Of a stretch of 64,000 nt of DNA, positions 44,398 to 53,118 are shown one piece after another. This stretch comes from Stagnihabitans lacustris. Its GTDB lineage: Bacteria > Pseudomonadota > Alphaproteobacteria > Rhodobacterales > Rhodobacteraceae. Location of the stretch: NCBI RefSeq assembly GCF_025950525.1, contig NZ_JAPDGS010000003.1, forward strand, positions 186,001-250,000. The letters run 5' to 3'. The stretch's first letter is position 1; every line of letters begins with the position of its first letter. A program made the position numbers and the translations under genes. The notes beneath the pieces are model-generated. The model did no database searches and was not told the origin of the DNA. It worked only from the letters and a program-made list of their open reading frames with translations.

Positions 44398-45954
44398 ATG
44401 GCGGATATCGTGGAGCCAAAGAGGGCACGTGGCGGCAGGACCCAGCGGCGCGAGGCGCGTGCGGGCTCTCAAGCGGTGCATCGGCCCTATATCGTGCGGG
44501 GGATCCCGACCTATGACATCCTGTCCGACGAAAGCCTGACCCGGATCGAGGCCACCGCCGACCGCATCCTGGCCGAAATCGGCATCGAGTTGCGCGACGA
44601 TCACCCCACGATGGAGCTGTATCGGGCCGCCGGCGCCGAGGTCACGGCCGAATCCGACCGTGTCTGGCGGGTGAAGTTCCCGCCGGGGATGCTGCGCGAG
44701 ATCCTTGCGTCCGCGCCGCCGGTCTTTACCCAGCATGCCCGGAACCCCGCCGCCAATGTGCTGATTGGCGGGCCGAACGTGGTCTTTGCGCCGTCCTATG
44801 GCTCGCCCTTCGTGATGGATATGGACCGCGGGCGGCGTTACGGCACGATTGAGGATTTCCAGAATTTCGTGAAACTGTCGCAAGCCTCTCCCTGGCTGCA
44901 TCATTCGGGGGGCACGGTCTGCGAGCCGACCGATGTGCCGGTCAACAAGCGACATCTGGACATGGTTTACGCCCATCTGCGCTATTCCGACCGCGGCTTC
45001 CTGGGGTCGATCACGGCGCCGGAACGGGCGGCGGACAGCATCGACATGGCGCGCGTGGTCTTTGGTGAGGCCTTCGTGGACCAGAACTGCGTCGTGATGG
45101 GGAATTTCAACACAACCTCGCCTTTGGTGATCGACGGCGTGACGGCGGCGGGCATCCGCACCTATGCGGCGGCCAATCAGGGGTCGATCCACTTGCCGTT
45201 TCTGTTGGGCGGCGCGGTTGCCCCCCTGACCATCGCGGGCATGGTGGCGCAGGGTCTGGCCGAGTCGATGGCCAGTTGTGCCATCGCCCAACTGACCCGC
45301 AAGGGGGCGCCGACGATCTTGGCCTCGTTCTTTTCGTCGATGTCGCTGCGGACCGGCTCACCGACCTTTGGCACGCCAGAGCCCGCGATTGGGTCGCTGG
45401 CGATGGGGCAGCTTGCCCGAAGGCTGAACATGCCCCTGCGCTGTGCGGGGAATTTCGCGACCTCGAAACTGCCGGACGGGCAGGCGATGCAGCAGTCGAT
45501 GATGTCGATGATGTCGGCCATTCAGGGCGGCGCGAATTACGTTTTGCATTCGGCCGGGTTCCTGGATGGGCTTCTGTCGATGTCCTATGAAAAGCATGTG
45601 CTGGACACCGATATGTGCGGCGCGCTTCATGCCTATATGGATGGGATGGCCGTGGATGACGACGCCTTGGCGTTTGAGGCCCTGGCGGAACTGGGCCCCG
45701 GCAAGCACCTGTTTTCCACCCAACATACCCTGCGCCACTATGAAACCGCCTATTGGGAAAGCGAGATCAACGACGACCGGCCGTTTGAAACCTGGTCGGA
45801 ACAGGGGGGACTGGACTCGGCCCAACGCGCCAATGCGCGGTGGAAAAAGACCCTGGCCGAGTTTCAGGCGCCGCCGATGGATGTAGCGCTGGACGACGCG
45901 CTGAAGGACTTCATCGCGCGCAAGAAATCGACGATGCAGGATATGTGGTATTAG
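44398..45954 (+). CDS. MttB-family methyltransferase (non-pyrrolysine)
   Basis: A 518-residue trimethylamine methyltransferase-superfamily protein, reading straight through without an internal TAG, so no pyrrolysine. YDILSDESLTRIEATADRIL, the HHSGGTVCEPTD segment and GNFATSKLPDGQA match the family. Non-Pyl MttB enzymes include glycine-betaine and other quaternary-amine demethylases that pass the methyl to a corrinoid protein. No corrinoid protein or reductive activase gene is present here. It starts after AGGAGG, and its stop overlaps the convergent ribokinase by three bases. Confidence 0.88.
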   Translation: MADIVEPKRARGGRTQRREARAGSQAVHRPYIVRGIPTYDILSDESLTRIEATADRILAEIGIELRDDHPTMELYRAAGAEVTAESDRVWRVKFPPGMLREILASAPPVFTQHARNPAANVLIGGPNVVFAPSYGSPFVMDMDRGRRYGTIEDFQNFVKLSQASPWLHHSGGTVCEPTDVPVNKRHLDMVYAHLRYSDRGFLGSITAPERAADSIDMARVVFGEAFVDQNCVVMGNFNTTSPLVIDGVTAAGIRTYAAANQGSIHLPFLLGGAVAPLTIAGMVAQGLAESMASCAIAQLTRKGAPTILASFFSSMSLRTGSPTFGTPEPAIGSLAMGQLARRLNMPLRCAGNFATSKLPDGQAMQQSMMSMMSAIQGGANYVLHSAGFLDGLLSMSYEKHVLDTDMCGALHAYMDGMAVDDDALAFEALAELGPGKHLFSTQHTLRHYETAYWESEINDDRPFETWSEQGGLDSAQRANARWKKTLAEFQAPPMDVALDDALKDFIARKKSTMQDMWY

Positions 45955-46799
45955 CCGCCGCTGACGTGTTTTGCCGCGGCTTTCGAGGCGGCGCGGCAGG
46001 CCGCTTCGAACTCGGCGCCGCGGATCACTTCGGCGGCCAGCGCGCCGATGAACGCATCCCCCGCGCCATGGGTCGAAACGACTTTGACCTTTTCGGCCGC
46101 AAAGGCAAAGCTGTGGTCCTGCGCGGTCCAGGCGGCAAGGCCCTGGCCCCCTGCCGTCACCACCACGGTTTCAAAGTCTTTGGCCAGCGCCTCGGCGGCT
46201 TCGGCGGCCGAGGACAGGCAGCAGACATGCGGGCCGCCCATCATCTCGGCCTCGACCGCATTGACCACCAGGATATCGACGAGGGCGGCGAAATCGGGCG
46301 ACAAGGTGCGGGCCGGGGCGGCGTTCAGCAGCACCGGGATGCCACGGGCGCGGGCGGCCTGGGCCACGGCGCGGTTGGCGGGCTCTGGCATCTCGTTTTG
46401 CAGGACGACGAGGGCGATATCGTCCCAAAGCGCCGGGTCCTGCGGGACCTGAACCATCAGATTGGCGCCCGACACGATGGTGGCGGCGTAATCGCCCGCG
46501 CCGTCCATGATCGCCACCGACATGCCCGACCCCGTGGACACCGTCGCCACAAAGCGGTCATCGACGCCCGCCGTCGTCAGTCCCGCGCGCAGGAACGGCC
46601 CGAAATCATCCGCCCCCACCGCCCCCAGCATCCGCGAGGGCACACCGGCCTTCGCCACCGCCACCGCCTGATTGCCGCCCTTGCCGCCGAACTTCGGATA
46701 CCAGCGCGACCCCACCGCCGTCTCATCGCGGCGTGGCAGATGGTCGGCCTCGACCATGATGTCGTAATGCAGGCTTCCGGCGATCAAGACAGCAGGCAT
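45951..46799 (-). CDS. Ribokinase-family sugar kinase
   Basis: A 282-residue PfkB-family kinase close to RbsK. The N-terminal FGGKGGNQAVAVAKAG and C-terminal STHGAGDAFIGALAAEV (catalytic Asp, anion hole) are both present. It is the last gene of a minus-strand operon with an ABC importer and an RpiR regulator, so it probably phosphorylates the imported sugar. The Met was chosen one base after the RpiR stop. Some 10-20 residues shorter than most ribokinases. Confidence 0.88.
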   Translation of the reverse strand: MPAVLIAGSLHYDIMVEADHLPRRDETAVGSRWYPKFGGKGGNQAVAVAKAGVPSRMLGAVGADDFGPFLRAGLTTAGVDDRFVATVSTGSGMSVAIMDGAGDYAATIVSGANLMVQVPQDPALWDDIALVVLQNEMPEPANRAVAQAARARGIPVLLNAAPARTLSPDFAALVDILVVNAVEAEMMGGPHVCCLSSAAEAAEALAKDFETVVVTAGGQGLAAWTAQDHSFAFAAEKVKVVSTHGAGDAFIGALAAEVIRGAEFEAACRAASKAAAKHVSGG

Positions 46800-47650
46800 C
46801 AGGGTTTCCTTTTCGATTGCACGGCGCGCATGGTGCGGGAAAGCGCCGCCTCGGCGGCCTGACGGTCGCGGGCGGCCACGGTGACGAACAAAGCGTCCAA
46901 CAGGTTCAACTGGGCGATCCGCGCCGTGGCGTTTTCCCCCAAAAGCGGCGAGTTCTGCGCCGTCGAACACAGCACCACATCGACGGCGCGGGCGATGGCG
47001 CTGTCGGGGTAATTGGTCACGGCGATGGTGCGCGCGCCGTTCTTGCGCGCCAGCTCTATCGCCTCCAGCACGGCGGTCGTGGAGCCAGAGTGCGAATAGG
47101 CCACCGCCACATCCTCGGGGCCCAAAAGCGCCGCCGACATCAGCATCATATGGGCATCGTCGAAAACCTGGGTCCGGATGCCGATGCGCAGGAATTTATG
47201 GCTGACATCGCGGGCGATCTGGGCCGAGCCGCCAAGCCCATAGAAATCCCTTTGCCGGGCGCGAAACAGGTAGTCGGCGGCGCGTTCAAAGGCCTGAAGG
47301 TCCAGGATGGCAAAGGTCTCTTCCAGCGCCTGCATCGCGGTGCGAAAGACCTTTTGCACGATCTCTTGTGCGCTGTCGCCCAAGGAGATCTCGGCATGCA
47401 GCGCGGCCGTGTCTTGGGCGTTGTAATCCACAAGCCCCTGACGGAACTCACGAAAGCCCGCGAAACCCAGCTTTTTCGCGACCTTGACCACCATCGCCTC
47501 CGAGACGCCGGAGCCCTCGGCCACTTGGCGCAAAGGCGTGTCCATCGTCACCGCAGCCCCAAGGATATCGGCGGCCACCTTGCCCTCCAAGGGCGTCAGG
47601 CTTGGCAACCGCATCCGGATTTGTGCGCCGACGGCCCTTGGATCGTTCAT
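46799..47650 (-). CDS. RpiR-family transcriptional regulator
   Basis: A 283-residue regulator with an N-terminal HTH_6 (about 15-80, LRQVAEGSGVSEAMVVKVAKKLGF) and a C-terminal SIS sugar-phosphate-sensing domain (about 120-250, GLGGSAQIARDVSHK, AYSHSGSTTAVLEA). RpiR proteins usually respond to the sugar phosphate made by the operon's kinase. Coupled to the kinase (TGATG) and four bases after the permease. Confidence 0.92.
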   Translation of the reverse strand: MNDPRAVGAQIRMRLPSLTPLEGKVAADILGAAVTMDTPLRQVAEGSGVSEAMVVKVAKKLGFAGFREFRQGLVDYNAQDTAALHAEISLGDSAQEIVQKVFRTAMQALEETFAILDLQAFERAADYLFRARQRDFYGLGGSAQIARDVSHKFLRIGIRTQVFDDAHMMLMSAALLGPEDVAVAYSHSGSTTAVLEAIELARKNGARTIAVTNYPDSAIARAVDVVLCSTAQNSPLLGENATARIAQLNLLDALFVTVAARDRQAAEAALSRTMRAVQSKRKP

Positions 47651-47653
47651 GTC

Positions 47654-48589
47654 CTACCCCTGTTTGCCTGTGGTCAGCCGGTCGACCAGCATCGCGACGA
47701 TGATGATGATACCGGTGGCAAGCAGTTGGTAGAAGGCCTGCACGTTCAAAAGCGTCAGCCCGTTGCGCAATGTGCCCAGGATGATGCAGCCGATCAGCGT
47801 GCCCAGGATCGAGCCGCGCCCGCCCATCAGCGACGCGCCCCCGATGGCGGCTGCGGCGATGGCGTCCAATTCCCACAGCGTGCCCATCGTGGGTTCGGCA
47901 GCACCGAGGCGGCCGACCAGCACGACCGAAGCGACCGAGGCACAGGCGCCCGAGATCATATAGGCCGCGAATTTGGTGGCGCGGACCGGGACACCGGCGA
48001 TGCGCGCGGCCTCGGGGTTGCCGCCGACGGCCAAGAAATACTCGCCCAGCGGGGTCTTGTTCAGGACGACATGGGCGAGGATGGCCAGCACCGCCACCAG
48101 GATCACCGGGTTCGGGACGCCCGCAAGCGTGCCGTTGGTCAGGGCGCGAAAGCCCTCGGGCAGGCCAAAGATCGGCTGGCCCCCGGTGAAGATCAGCGCC
48201 AGCGCGCGATACAGCGACAGGCCGCCGAGGGTGACGATGAAGGGTTGCAAGCCTCCGAACGCCACAAGCGCGGCGTTGAAGGCCCCGCAGGCGAGGCCGG
48301 TGCCGATCATGGCGGCGATGGCCAGCGGCACAGGCACGCCCGCGACCATCAGCGCAGCACCCAGGACGGCGGACAAAGCGGCCACCGGGCCGACCGACAG
48401 GTCGATGCCGCCGCTGATGATGACCAGCGTCATCCCCAGGGCCACACAGGCGTTGATCGAGGATTGTTGCAGCACGTTCAACAGGTTGGGCGCGGTCAGA
48501 AAGGTCGGCGCCAGCGTCGCAAAGACCGTGCCGATGATCAGCAACCCCAACACGGTGCCTGCGTCGCGAAAGCGGAGAAGTGAAAGCAT
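47654..48589 (-). CDS. Sugar ABC importer, permease (RbsC type)
   Basis: A 311-residue permease with eight to ten membrane helices and the family segment SGGIDLSVGPVAALSAV. The cytoplasmic coupling loop VGGNPEAARIAGVPV follows. A Met eight codons upstream inside the ATPase gene is an alternative start; the chosen one follows TGAGG. It works with the ATPase and binding protein upstream. Confidence 0.93.
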   Translation of the reverse strand: MLSLLRFRDAGTVLGLLIIGTVFATLAPTFLTAPNLLNVLQQSSINACVALGMTLVIISGGIDLSVGPVAALSAVLGAALMVAGVPVPLAIAAMIGTGLACGAFNAALVAFGGLQPFIVTLGGLSLYRALALIFTGGQPIFGLPEGFRALTNGTLAGVPNPVILVAVLAILAHVVLNKTPLGEYFLAVGGNPEAARIAGVPVRATKFAAYMISGACASVASVVLVGRLGAAEPTMGTLWELDAIAAAAIGGASLMGGRGSILGTLIGCIILGTLRNGLTLLNVQAFYQLLATGIIIIVAMLVDRLTTGKQG

Positions 48590-48596
48590 GGGGACC

Positions 48597-50063
48597 TCAG
48601 GCAGGAATGGCATTATGGGCGATATTCGCCTCGGTGATATCGGGGCCTGACAAGGTGGCGCTGATCCGCCCCTCGCGCATGACCATGACGCGGTCGGACA
48701 GCCGGATGACCTCGGGCATTTCGGAGGAGACGACGATGACGGAACGGCCCTCGGCGGCCAGACGTTCGATCAGGGCGTAGATTTCCGCCTTGGCGCCGAC
48801 GTCGATGCCGCGGGTGGGCTCGTCGAACAGAAAGACCTGGGTGTCGGCGGCCAGCCAGCGTCCGATGATCGCCTTTTGCTGGTTGCCGCCCGAGAATTGC
48901 CCGATGGGCTTGGTGACATCCAGCGGGCGCAGGCCGACGTCCTTCATCAGCGCCTCGGTCCTTGCGTGCAACCGACGCTTGGCGATCAACCCTCCGGTGG
49001 TAAAGGCCTTCATCGAGGCCAGGCCGACATTCGTCGTCACCGGGCGGTGCCGGATGATGCCGTCGCGCTTGCGTTCCTCGGGCAAGAGGCCCAGCCCGGC
49101 GGCGATCCGCGCCCTTGGCCCCTGGCCCGGGGCCTGGCCGTTCAGCGTCAGGCTGCCGGTCGAAGAATCGACCCCGGCGATGATGCGCAGAAGCTCCGTC
49201 CGGCCAGAACCGACGAGGCCGGCAATCCCAAGAACCTCACCCTGATGCAGGGTGAAAGAGACATCGCGAACCGGACCGCCGGTCAGGCCCTGCGCCTGCA
49301 GGATGACTTTGGGCTTGGCATAAGAGACATGGGTGGCATGGACCAGTTCCCGCCCGACCATCTTGGCGATGACCTGCGCCACGGGGGTTTCCGGCAGCTT
49401 GACCCGTTCAATGAAGCGGCCATCGCGCAGGATCGTGGCGGAGTGGCAAAGGCGAAAGACCTCATCCATCTTGTGCGACACATAGATCACCGAGACGCCC
49501 TCGGCGGTCAGTTTCTGCACGACCTGGGCCAGCTTTTCGAACTCGGCGGGGGTCAGGGAGGAGGTCGGCTCGTCCATCGCGATGATCTTCGCCCGGGCGC
49601 GCAGGGCCTTGGCGATTTCCACCAGCTGACGGGCGGCGACGCGCAGGGATTTGACCGGGGCGGTCACGTCGATGGTCGGGTCAAGCGGCGCCAGCAGACG
49701 GCGCGCCTCGGCCTCTTGCGCCGCGCGGGCGGTAAAGGGGCCGCGCCGCAGGTTGGCGCCGAGGAAAATGTTCTGCGCCACCGTCAGCTCGGGAACCTGT
49801 TGCAATTCCTGATGGATCATCGCGATCCCAGCCTCGGAGGCCGCACGCGGCGAGGTGATCGTGACAGGCCGCCCGTCGATCTGCACCGTCCCGCGGTCGG
49901 GCGACAGCACCCCGCAGAGGATGTTCAAAAGCGTCGATTTCCCCGCGCCATTCTCGCCCAACAGGCCATGGACCTCGCCGGGTTCCACGGTCATGGACAC
50001 GCCATGCAGGACTTTCAGCGCGCCGAAAGATTTCTCGACACCGGATATCGACAGACGGGACAT
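48597..50063 (-). CDS. Sugar ABC importer, duplicated ATPase (RbsA type)
   Basis: A 488-residue protein with two ABC domains. The first has Walker A GENGAGKST and a degenerate signature with DEPTSSLTPAEF; the second has GLVGSGRTEL and the signature FSGGNQQKAIIGRWLA with DEPTRGIDVGAK. This duplicated architecture is typical of RbsA, AraG and MglA. It energises import of a monosaccharide. Confidence 0.94.
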   Translation of the reverse strand: MSRLSISGVEKSFGALKVLHGVSMTVEPGEVHGLLGENGAGKSTLLNILCGVLSPDRGTVQIDGRPVTITSPRAASEAGIAMIHQELQQVPELTVAQNIFLGANLRRGPFTARAAQEAEARRLLAPLDPTIDVTAPVKSLRVAARQLVEIAKALRARAKIIAMDEPTSSLTPAEFEKLAQVVQKLTAEGVSVIYVSHKMDEVFRLCHSATILRDGRFIERVKLPETPVAQVIAKMVGRELVHATHVSYAKPKVILQAQGLTGGPVRDVSFTLHQGEVLGIAGLVGSGRTELLRIIAGVDSSTGSLTLNGQAPGQGPRARIAAGLGLLPEERKRDGIIRHRPVTTNVGLASMKAFTTGGLIAKRRLHARTEALMKDVGLRPLDVTKPIGQFSGGNQQKAIIGRWLAADTQVFLFDEPTRGIDVGAKAEIYALIERLAAEGRSVIVVSSEMPEVIRLSDRVMVMREGRISATLSGPDITEANIAHNAIPA

Positions 50064-50115
50064 TTGATTTCCTTGGGGAGTTGGCCCGCCCGGGAGCGGG
50101 GCGGGCCTTCGCGCC

Positions 50116-51162
50116 TTACTTCAACAACGCAGCGCGCAGGGCGGCTTGATCCGTGGTCGAGAAGGTGTCGATGTTGTCCTTGGTGATCAGCGCCTGAGGC
50201 GTCGCCACCACGCGGGGCAGGTCCTGGCCCGCCATCAGACGCAGCGCCACTTCCATCGCGACTTCACCGGTCAGGATCGGAAAGCTGTCGACGGTGCCGG
50301 TCAGATCGCCCGACTTGATCGCCGCATAGGCGTCCGAAATGCCATCGGTGCCAAAGACGGCGACGGTTTCGGCCTTGCCTGCAGCCTTGACGGCCTCGAC
50401 CACACCCAGCGCCATGCCGTCGTTGTTGGCATAGAACCCGGTCAGGTCGGGGTATTGCTGCAGGATGGTGCTGGCGGCGTTGAAGGCCTCTTCACGGCTC
50501 CAGTTGGCGGGGACCGAGGCGACCACTTCGAACTTGCCGCTTGCGTTGATCGTTTCGGTGAAGCCGGCGGTGCGCTGGCCTGCGGCATAGACGCCCGGCT
50601 GGCCCTCGATCACGGCGACTTTGCCGCCATCGGGACGGTTGTCGATGAACCACTGCGCGACGCGGACACCGTTGTCCTTTTGCACATTGCCGACATAGTG
50701 TTCGGCGGTCGGGATCACGGCGTCATTGACGTTCAGCACCGGGATGCCCGCGGCTTTGGCCTTTTCGACGGCCGGAACCAAGTTCGCGTCGGTCTGCGGC
50801 GAGAACAGCAGCGCGGCAAAACCCTGGGCGATCAGGTCCTCGGCGATGGACAGCTGACCCAGCTGGTCGCCCTCGTTCTGCGCGGCCTGATAGACAAAGG
50901 TCAGGCCCAGCTTGTCGGCGACATTCTGATAGCCCTGACCCAAGGACCGCCAGTATTCGTTGGTCAGCGTCTTGGACACGCCGCCCACCTTGGTGCCAGC
51001 GGCGGGCGCGGGCAGGGGGCCGAACTTGGCTTCAAGCTCGGACCAATCCATGCGATCGGGTTCGGAGTCGGAGTTCAAGGGGGCGAGGTCCTGCGCCTGA
51101 GCCATGCCCAGGGACAGGGTCAAAGCGCTGATGGCCAGCGCGCCTTTCAGAAAGTGTTGCAT
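50116..51162 (-). CDS. Periplasmic sugar-binding protein of the ABC importer
   Basis: A 348-residue PBP1-type binding protein (Peripla_BP_4) with a signal peptide ending GMAQAQ (about 1-24). Segments VGGVSKTLTNEYWRSLGQGY, FYANNDGMALGVVEA and FGTDGISDAYAAIKSG are typical of the RbsB/AlsB group. It is preceded by GGGAGG. The sugar is unknown; the neighbouring kinase and isomerase suggest a pentose, hexose or tetrose metabolised after phosphorylation. Confidence 0.92.
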   Translation of the reverse strand: MQHFLKGALAISALTLSLGMAQAQDLAPLNSDSEPDRMDWSELEAKFGPLPAPAAGTKVGGVSKTLTNEYWRSLGQGYQNVADKLGLTFVYQAAQNEGDQLGQLSIAEDLIAQGFAALLFSPQTDANLVPAVEKAKAAGIPVLNVNDAVIPTAEHYVGNVQKDNGVRVAQWFIDNRPDGGKVAVIEGQPGVYAAGQRTAGFTETINASGKFEVVASVPANWSREEAFNAASTILQQYPDLTGFYANNDGMALGVVEAVKAAGKAETVAVFGTDGISDAYAAIKSGDLTGTVDSFPILTGEVAMEVALRLMAGQDLPRVVATPQALITKDNIDTFSTTDQAALRAALLK

Positions 51163-51196
51163 GTGGTTTCCTCCCAGTTTCAACACGAAGTTATGG

Positions 51197-52150
51197 TTAA
51201 GGCGTAAAGTGCAGCGCGGCATGGGCCGCGACAGGGTCTTGCGCCGCCTGCGCCGTGGCCAAGGCGTTCGAGCCCTCCAGCGCGTCGATCTTGGCCAAGA
51301 GGCGGCGGACGGTGGCGATGTTGGCGGCACATTCGGCGACGGGGTCCAGGCCCGAGGCATCGGGGAAGGTGTCGAAATAGATCGCGCCGTCAAAGCGGTG
51401 CTTGACCGCGCGCAAGAGTTCCAGCGTCGCCAGCTCATGCACCGAGGCGACCATCATCCCGTCATCGCGCTTGCCGTAGCCGTCGTTCAGATGCAGGCCC
51501 AGCAGCCGCGAGCGGCGCAGGATATGGGCGGCGGCCAGCGCGGGCGTCTCGTTGGCGTAAAGCGCATGGGCGAAGTCGATGGTGACGCCAAGGTTCGGTG
51601 CGCCCACCTCGTCGATGGCCAAAAGCGTCGTGGCGGCATCGGGGAGGAGGGAGTTGGCGCGGGGCTCGTTCGGCTTATATTCAATAGAAACAAGGCAGTC
51701 CGGGTCGTGGGCGGCGACTTCGGCCAGGCCCGCGATCTCATCCGCCCACAGGCGGTCGTAGTCGCATTGCAGGTTGTAGTCGAACCCGTCTTGGCCCAGC
51801 CACAGCGTCATCATCGGGGCGCCCATCTCACGTGCGGCGTCGATGCCGCGCTTGGTCAGGTCGATGGCCTCACGCCGGACGGTGGCATCCGGGTTGGTGA
51901 AAGCGCCGCGCTTGAAGGCCGGGTTGGAGTAATAGCGCATCGCCAGACCCGAAAGCTGCAAGCCGCAATCGGTGATCATCGCCGCGGTTTCGCGGGGGGC
52001 GGGGACGTGGTCGGGGAAGTTCAGGTCCAGTTCGGTCAGGCCATCGACCTTTGCGGCGCGTTCGACCATCTGGCGCAAAGTGGGTTTGCCGGGCTGATCC
52101 CAGGCCGAGGCGAATGAGTTGATGCGGGTGGCAAAGCGATGGCCGAACAT
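51197..52150 (-). CDS. Sugar (phosphate) isomerase/epimerase, TIM-barrel
   Basis: A 317-residue AP-endonuclease-2-type (xylose isomerase-like) TIM barrel. Metal-ligand candidates appear in LVSIEYKPNEPRAN, LGVTIDFAHALYAN and LLGLHLNDGYGKRDDG. Such proteins isomerise or epimerise free sugars or sugar phosphates. It is first in the operon and would convert the imported sugar before or after the kinase. Which activity applies cannot be said by eye. Confidence 0.82.
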   Translation of the reverse strand: MFGHRFATRINSFASAWDQPGKPTLRQMVERAAKVDGLTELDLNFPDHVPAPRETAAMITDCGLQLSGLAMRYYSNPAFKRGAFTNPDATVRREAIDLTKRGIDAAREMGAPMMTLWLGQDGFDYNLQCDYDRLWADEIAGLAEVAAHDPDCLVSIEYKPNEPRANSLLPDAATTLLAIDEVGAPNLGVTIDFAHALYANETPALAAAHILRRSRLLGLHLNDGYGKRDDGMMVASVHELATLELLRAVKHRFDGAIYFDTFPDASGLDPVAECAANIATVRRLLAKIDALEGSNALATAQAAQDPVAAHAALHFTP

Positions 52151-52177
52151 GTGATTCTCCGTGTTGCTTCACGGATA

Positions 52178-52236
52178 GTTATAAAACTGTAAAGTAGCAA
52201 GACAATTGTGCCAAGACTTTCGGCGGTCTGCGAAAG
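52178..52236 (-). promoter_or_regulatory. Promoter and operator of the sugar operon
   Basis: Read on the minus strand: -35 TTGTCT (52205-52200), 16-base spacer, -10 TATAAC (52183-52178), about 28 bases before the isomerase ATG. Just upstream lies CTTTCG-N8-CGAAAG (52217-52236), a perfect six-base inverted repeat that matches the motif upstream of glpD. It may be a DeoR-type or RpiR operator. Confidence 0.6.
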
Positions 52237-52238
52237 CT

Positions 52239-53006
52239 TCAGCAGAGGCAGATTTGCGTCTTCCACCGAACGCAGGCCTGGGTCAAAGGCTCGGCAAGGG
52301 GGCGGTCGGTGAAGAACCGGTCGATCTGCGACAAGGACCCGATCAGACCCGGGGCAGAGCGATCAAATTTCGACGCATCGGCCACAAGAAAGGCTTGGCG
52401 GCTGCGCTGCAGGATCGCGCGCGAGACGCGAACTTCGGCCATGTCGAAATCCAGCATGTCGCCATCCGCATCCAGAGCCGAGCAGCCGATGACCGCGAAA
52501 TCGACCTTGAACTGGGTCAGGAAGCCTTGCGTCAGATCGCCCACCAAGCCTCCATCACTGCGCCGCAGCGTGCCGCCGGCCAACATGACCTCGCAGCCCG
52601 GGTTGGCCAGCAAGATATTGGCCACGTTCATATTATTCGTAATCACCGTGATGTTGCGATGCGCCAGAAGCTCGCGCGCGACGGCTTCGGTTGTCGTGCC
52701 GATGTTCAGGATCAGACTGCAATTGTCCGGGATCGCTGCGGCACAGGCGCGGGCGATGGCGGCCTTCGCGGCCTCGTTCATGCGGCGGCGCTGGTCATAG
52801 CCGATGTTCACGACACCCTTGCGCGCCACGGCGCCGCCATGAACGCGGTCCAGAAGCCCGGCCTCGGCCAGGTCGGAAAGGTCACGGCGAATGGTCTGCA
52901 GCGTGACGCCGAAGCGCTGCGCGAGGTCTTCGACCGCGACACGGCCTTCGGCGCGGGCAAGGTCAAGGATGGCGGTTTGACGGTCGGACATGGGGCTTTG
53001 TGCCAT
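52239..53006 (-). CDS. DeoR/GlpR-family transcriptional regulator
   Basis: A 255-residue regulator with the DeoR N-terminal HTH (LAQRFGVTLQTIRRDLSDL, LLDRVHGGAV) and the C-terminal DeoRC sugar-phosphate domain (NIGTTTEAVARELL, GFLTQFKVDFAVIGCSALD). It is divergent from glpD, the classic GlpR layout, but also lies directly upstream of the sugar operon. I use the Met preceded by a weak AGG; another Met five codons on (MSDRQTAIL) is possible. Confidence 0.88.
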   Translation of the reverse strand: MAQSPMSDRQTAILDLARAEGRVAVEDLAQRFGVTLQTIRRDLSDLAEAGLLDRVHGGAVARKGVVNIGYDQRRRMNEAAKAAIARACAAAIPDNCSLILNIGTTTEAVARELLAHRNITVITNNMNVANILLANPGCEVMLAGGTLRRSDGGLVGDLTQGFLTQFKVDFAVIGCSALDADGDMLDFDMAEVRVSRAILQRSRQAFLVADASKFDRSAPGLIGSLSQIDRFFTDRPLAEPLTQACVRWKTQICLC

Positions 53007-53026
53007 GCCGCAACCTGCGACGCCAG

Positions 53027-53098
53027 ATGTTCGTTTCGACAAAAAGCGAACATGAAACGAAGATTTCAATTGACCCAACGCGGGGATTTCGCGCATCT
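53027..53098 (+). promoter_or_regulatory. glpD promoter and candidate GlpR operator
   Basis: ATGTTCG (53027-53033) and CGAACAT (53047-53053) form an inverted repeat; within it TTTCG-N8-CGAA (53034-53050) matches the site before the sugar operon. A further pair, TTCGTTTC (53030-53037) and GAAACGAA (53054-53061), overlaps it. A -35-like TTGACC follows at 53070 with a weak -10-like GCATCT after 17 bases. Confidence 0.6.
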
Positions 53099-53118
53099 GA
53101 ACCCAACAGGAGGCGCGC

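Noticed and set aside
44398..45954. Pyrrolysine-type MttB
   Set aside because: No in-frame TAG occurs inside the gene; it is a continuous non-Pyl homologue.
53027..53061. Exact E. coli GlpR operator
   Set aside because: The ATGTTCG/CGAACAT halves are spaced more widely than the E. coli consensus allows, so only a DeoR-type operator in general is claimed.
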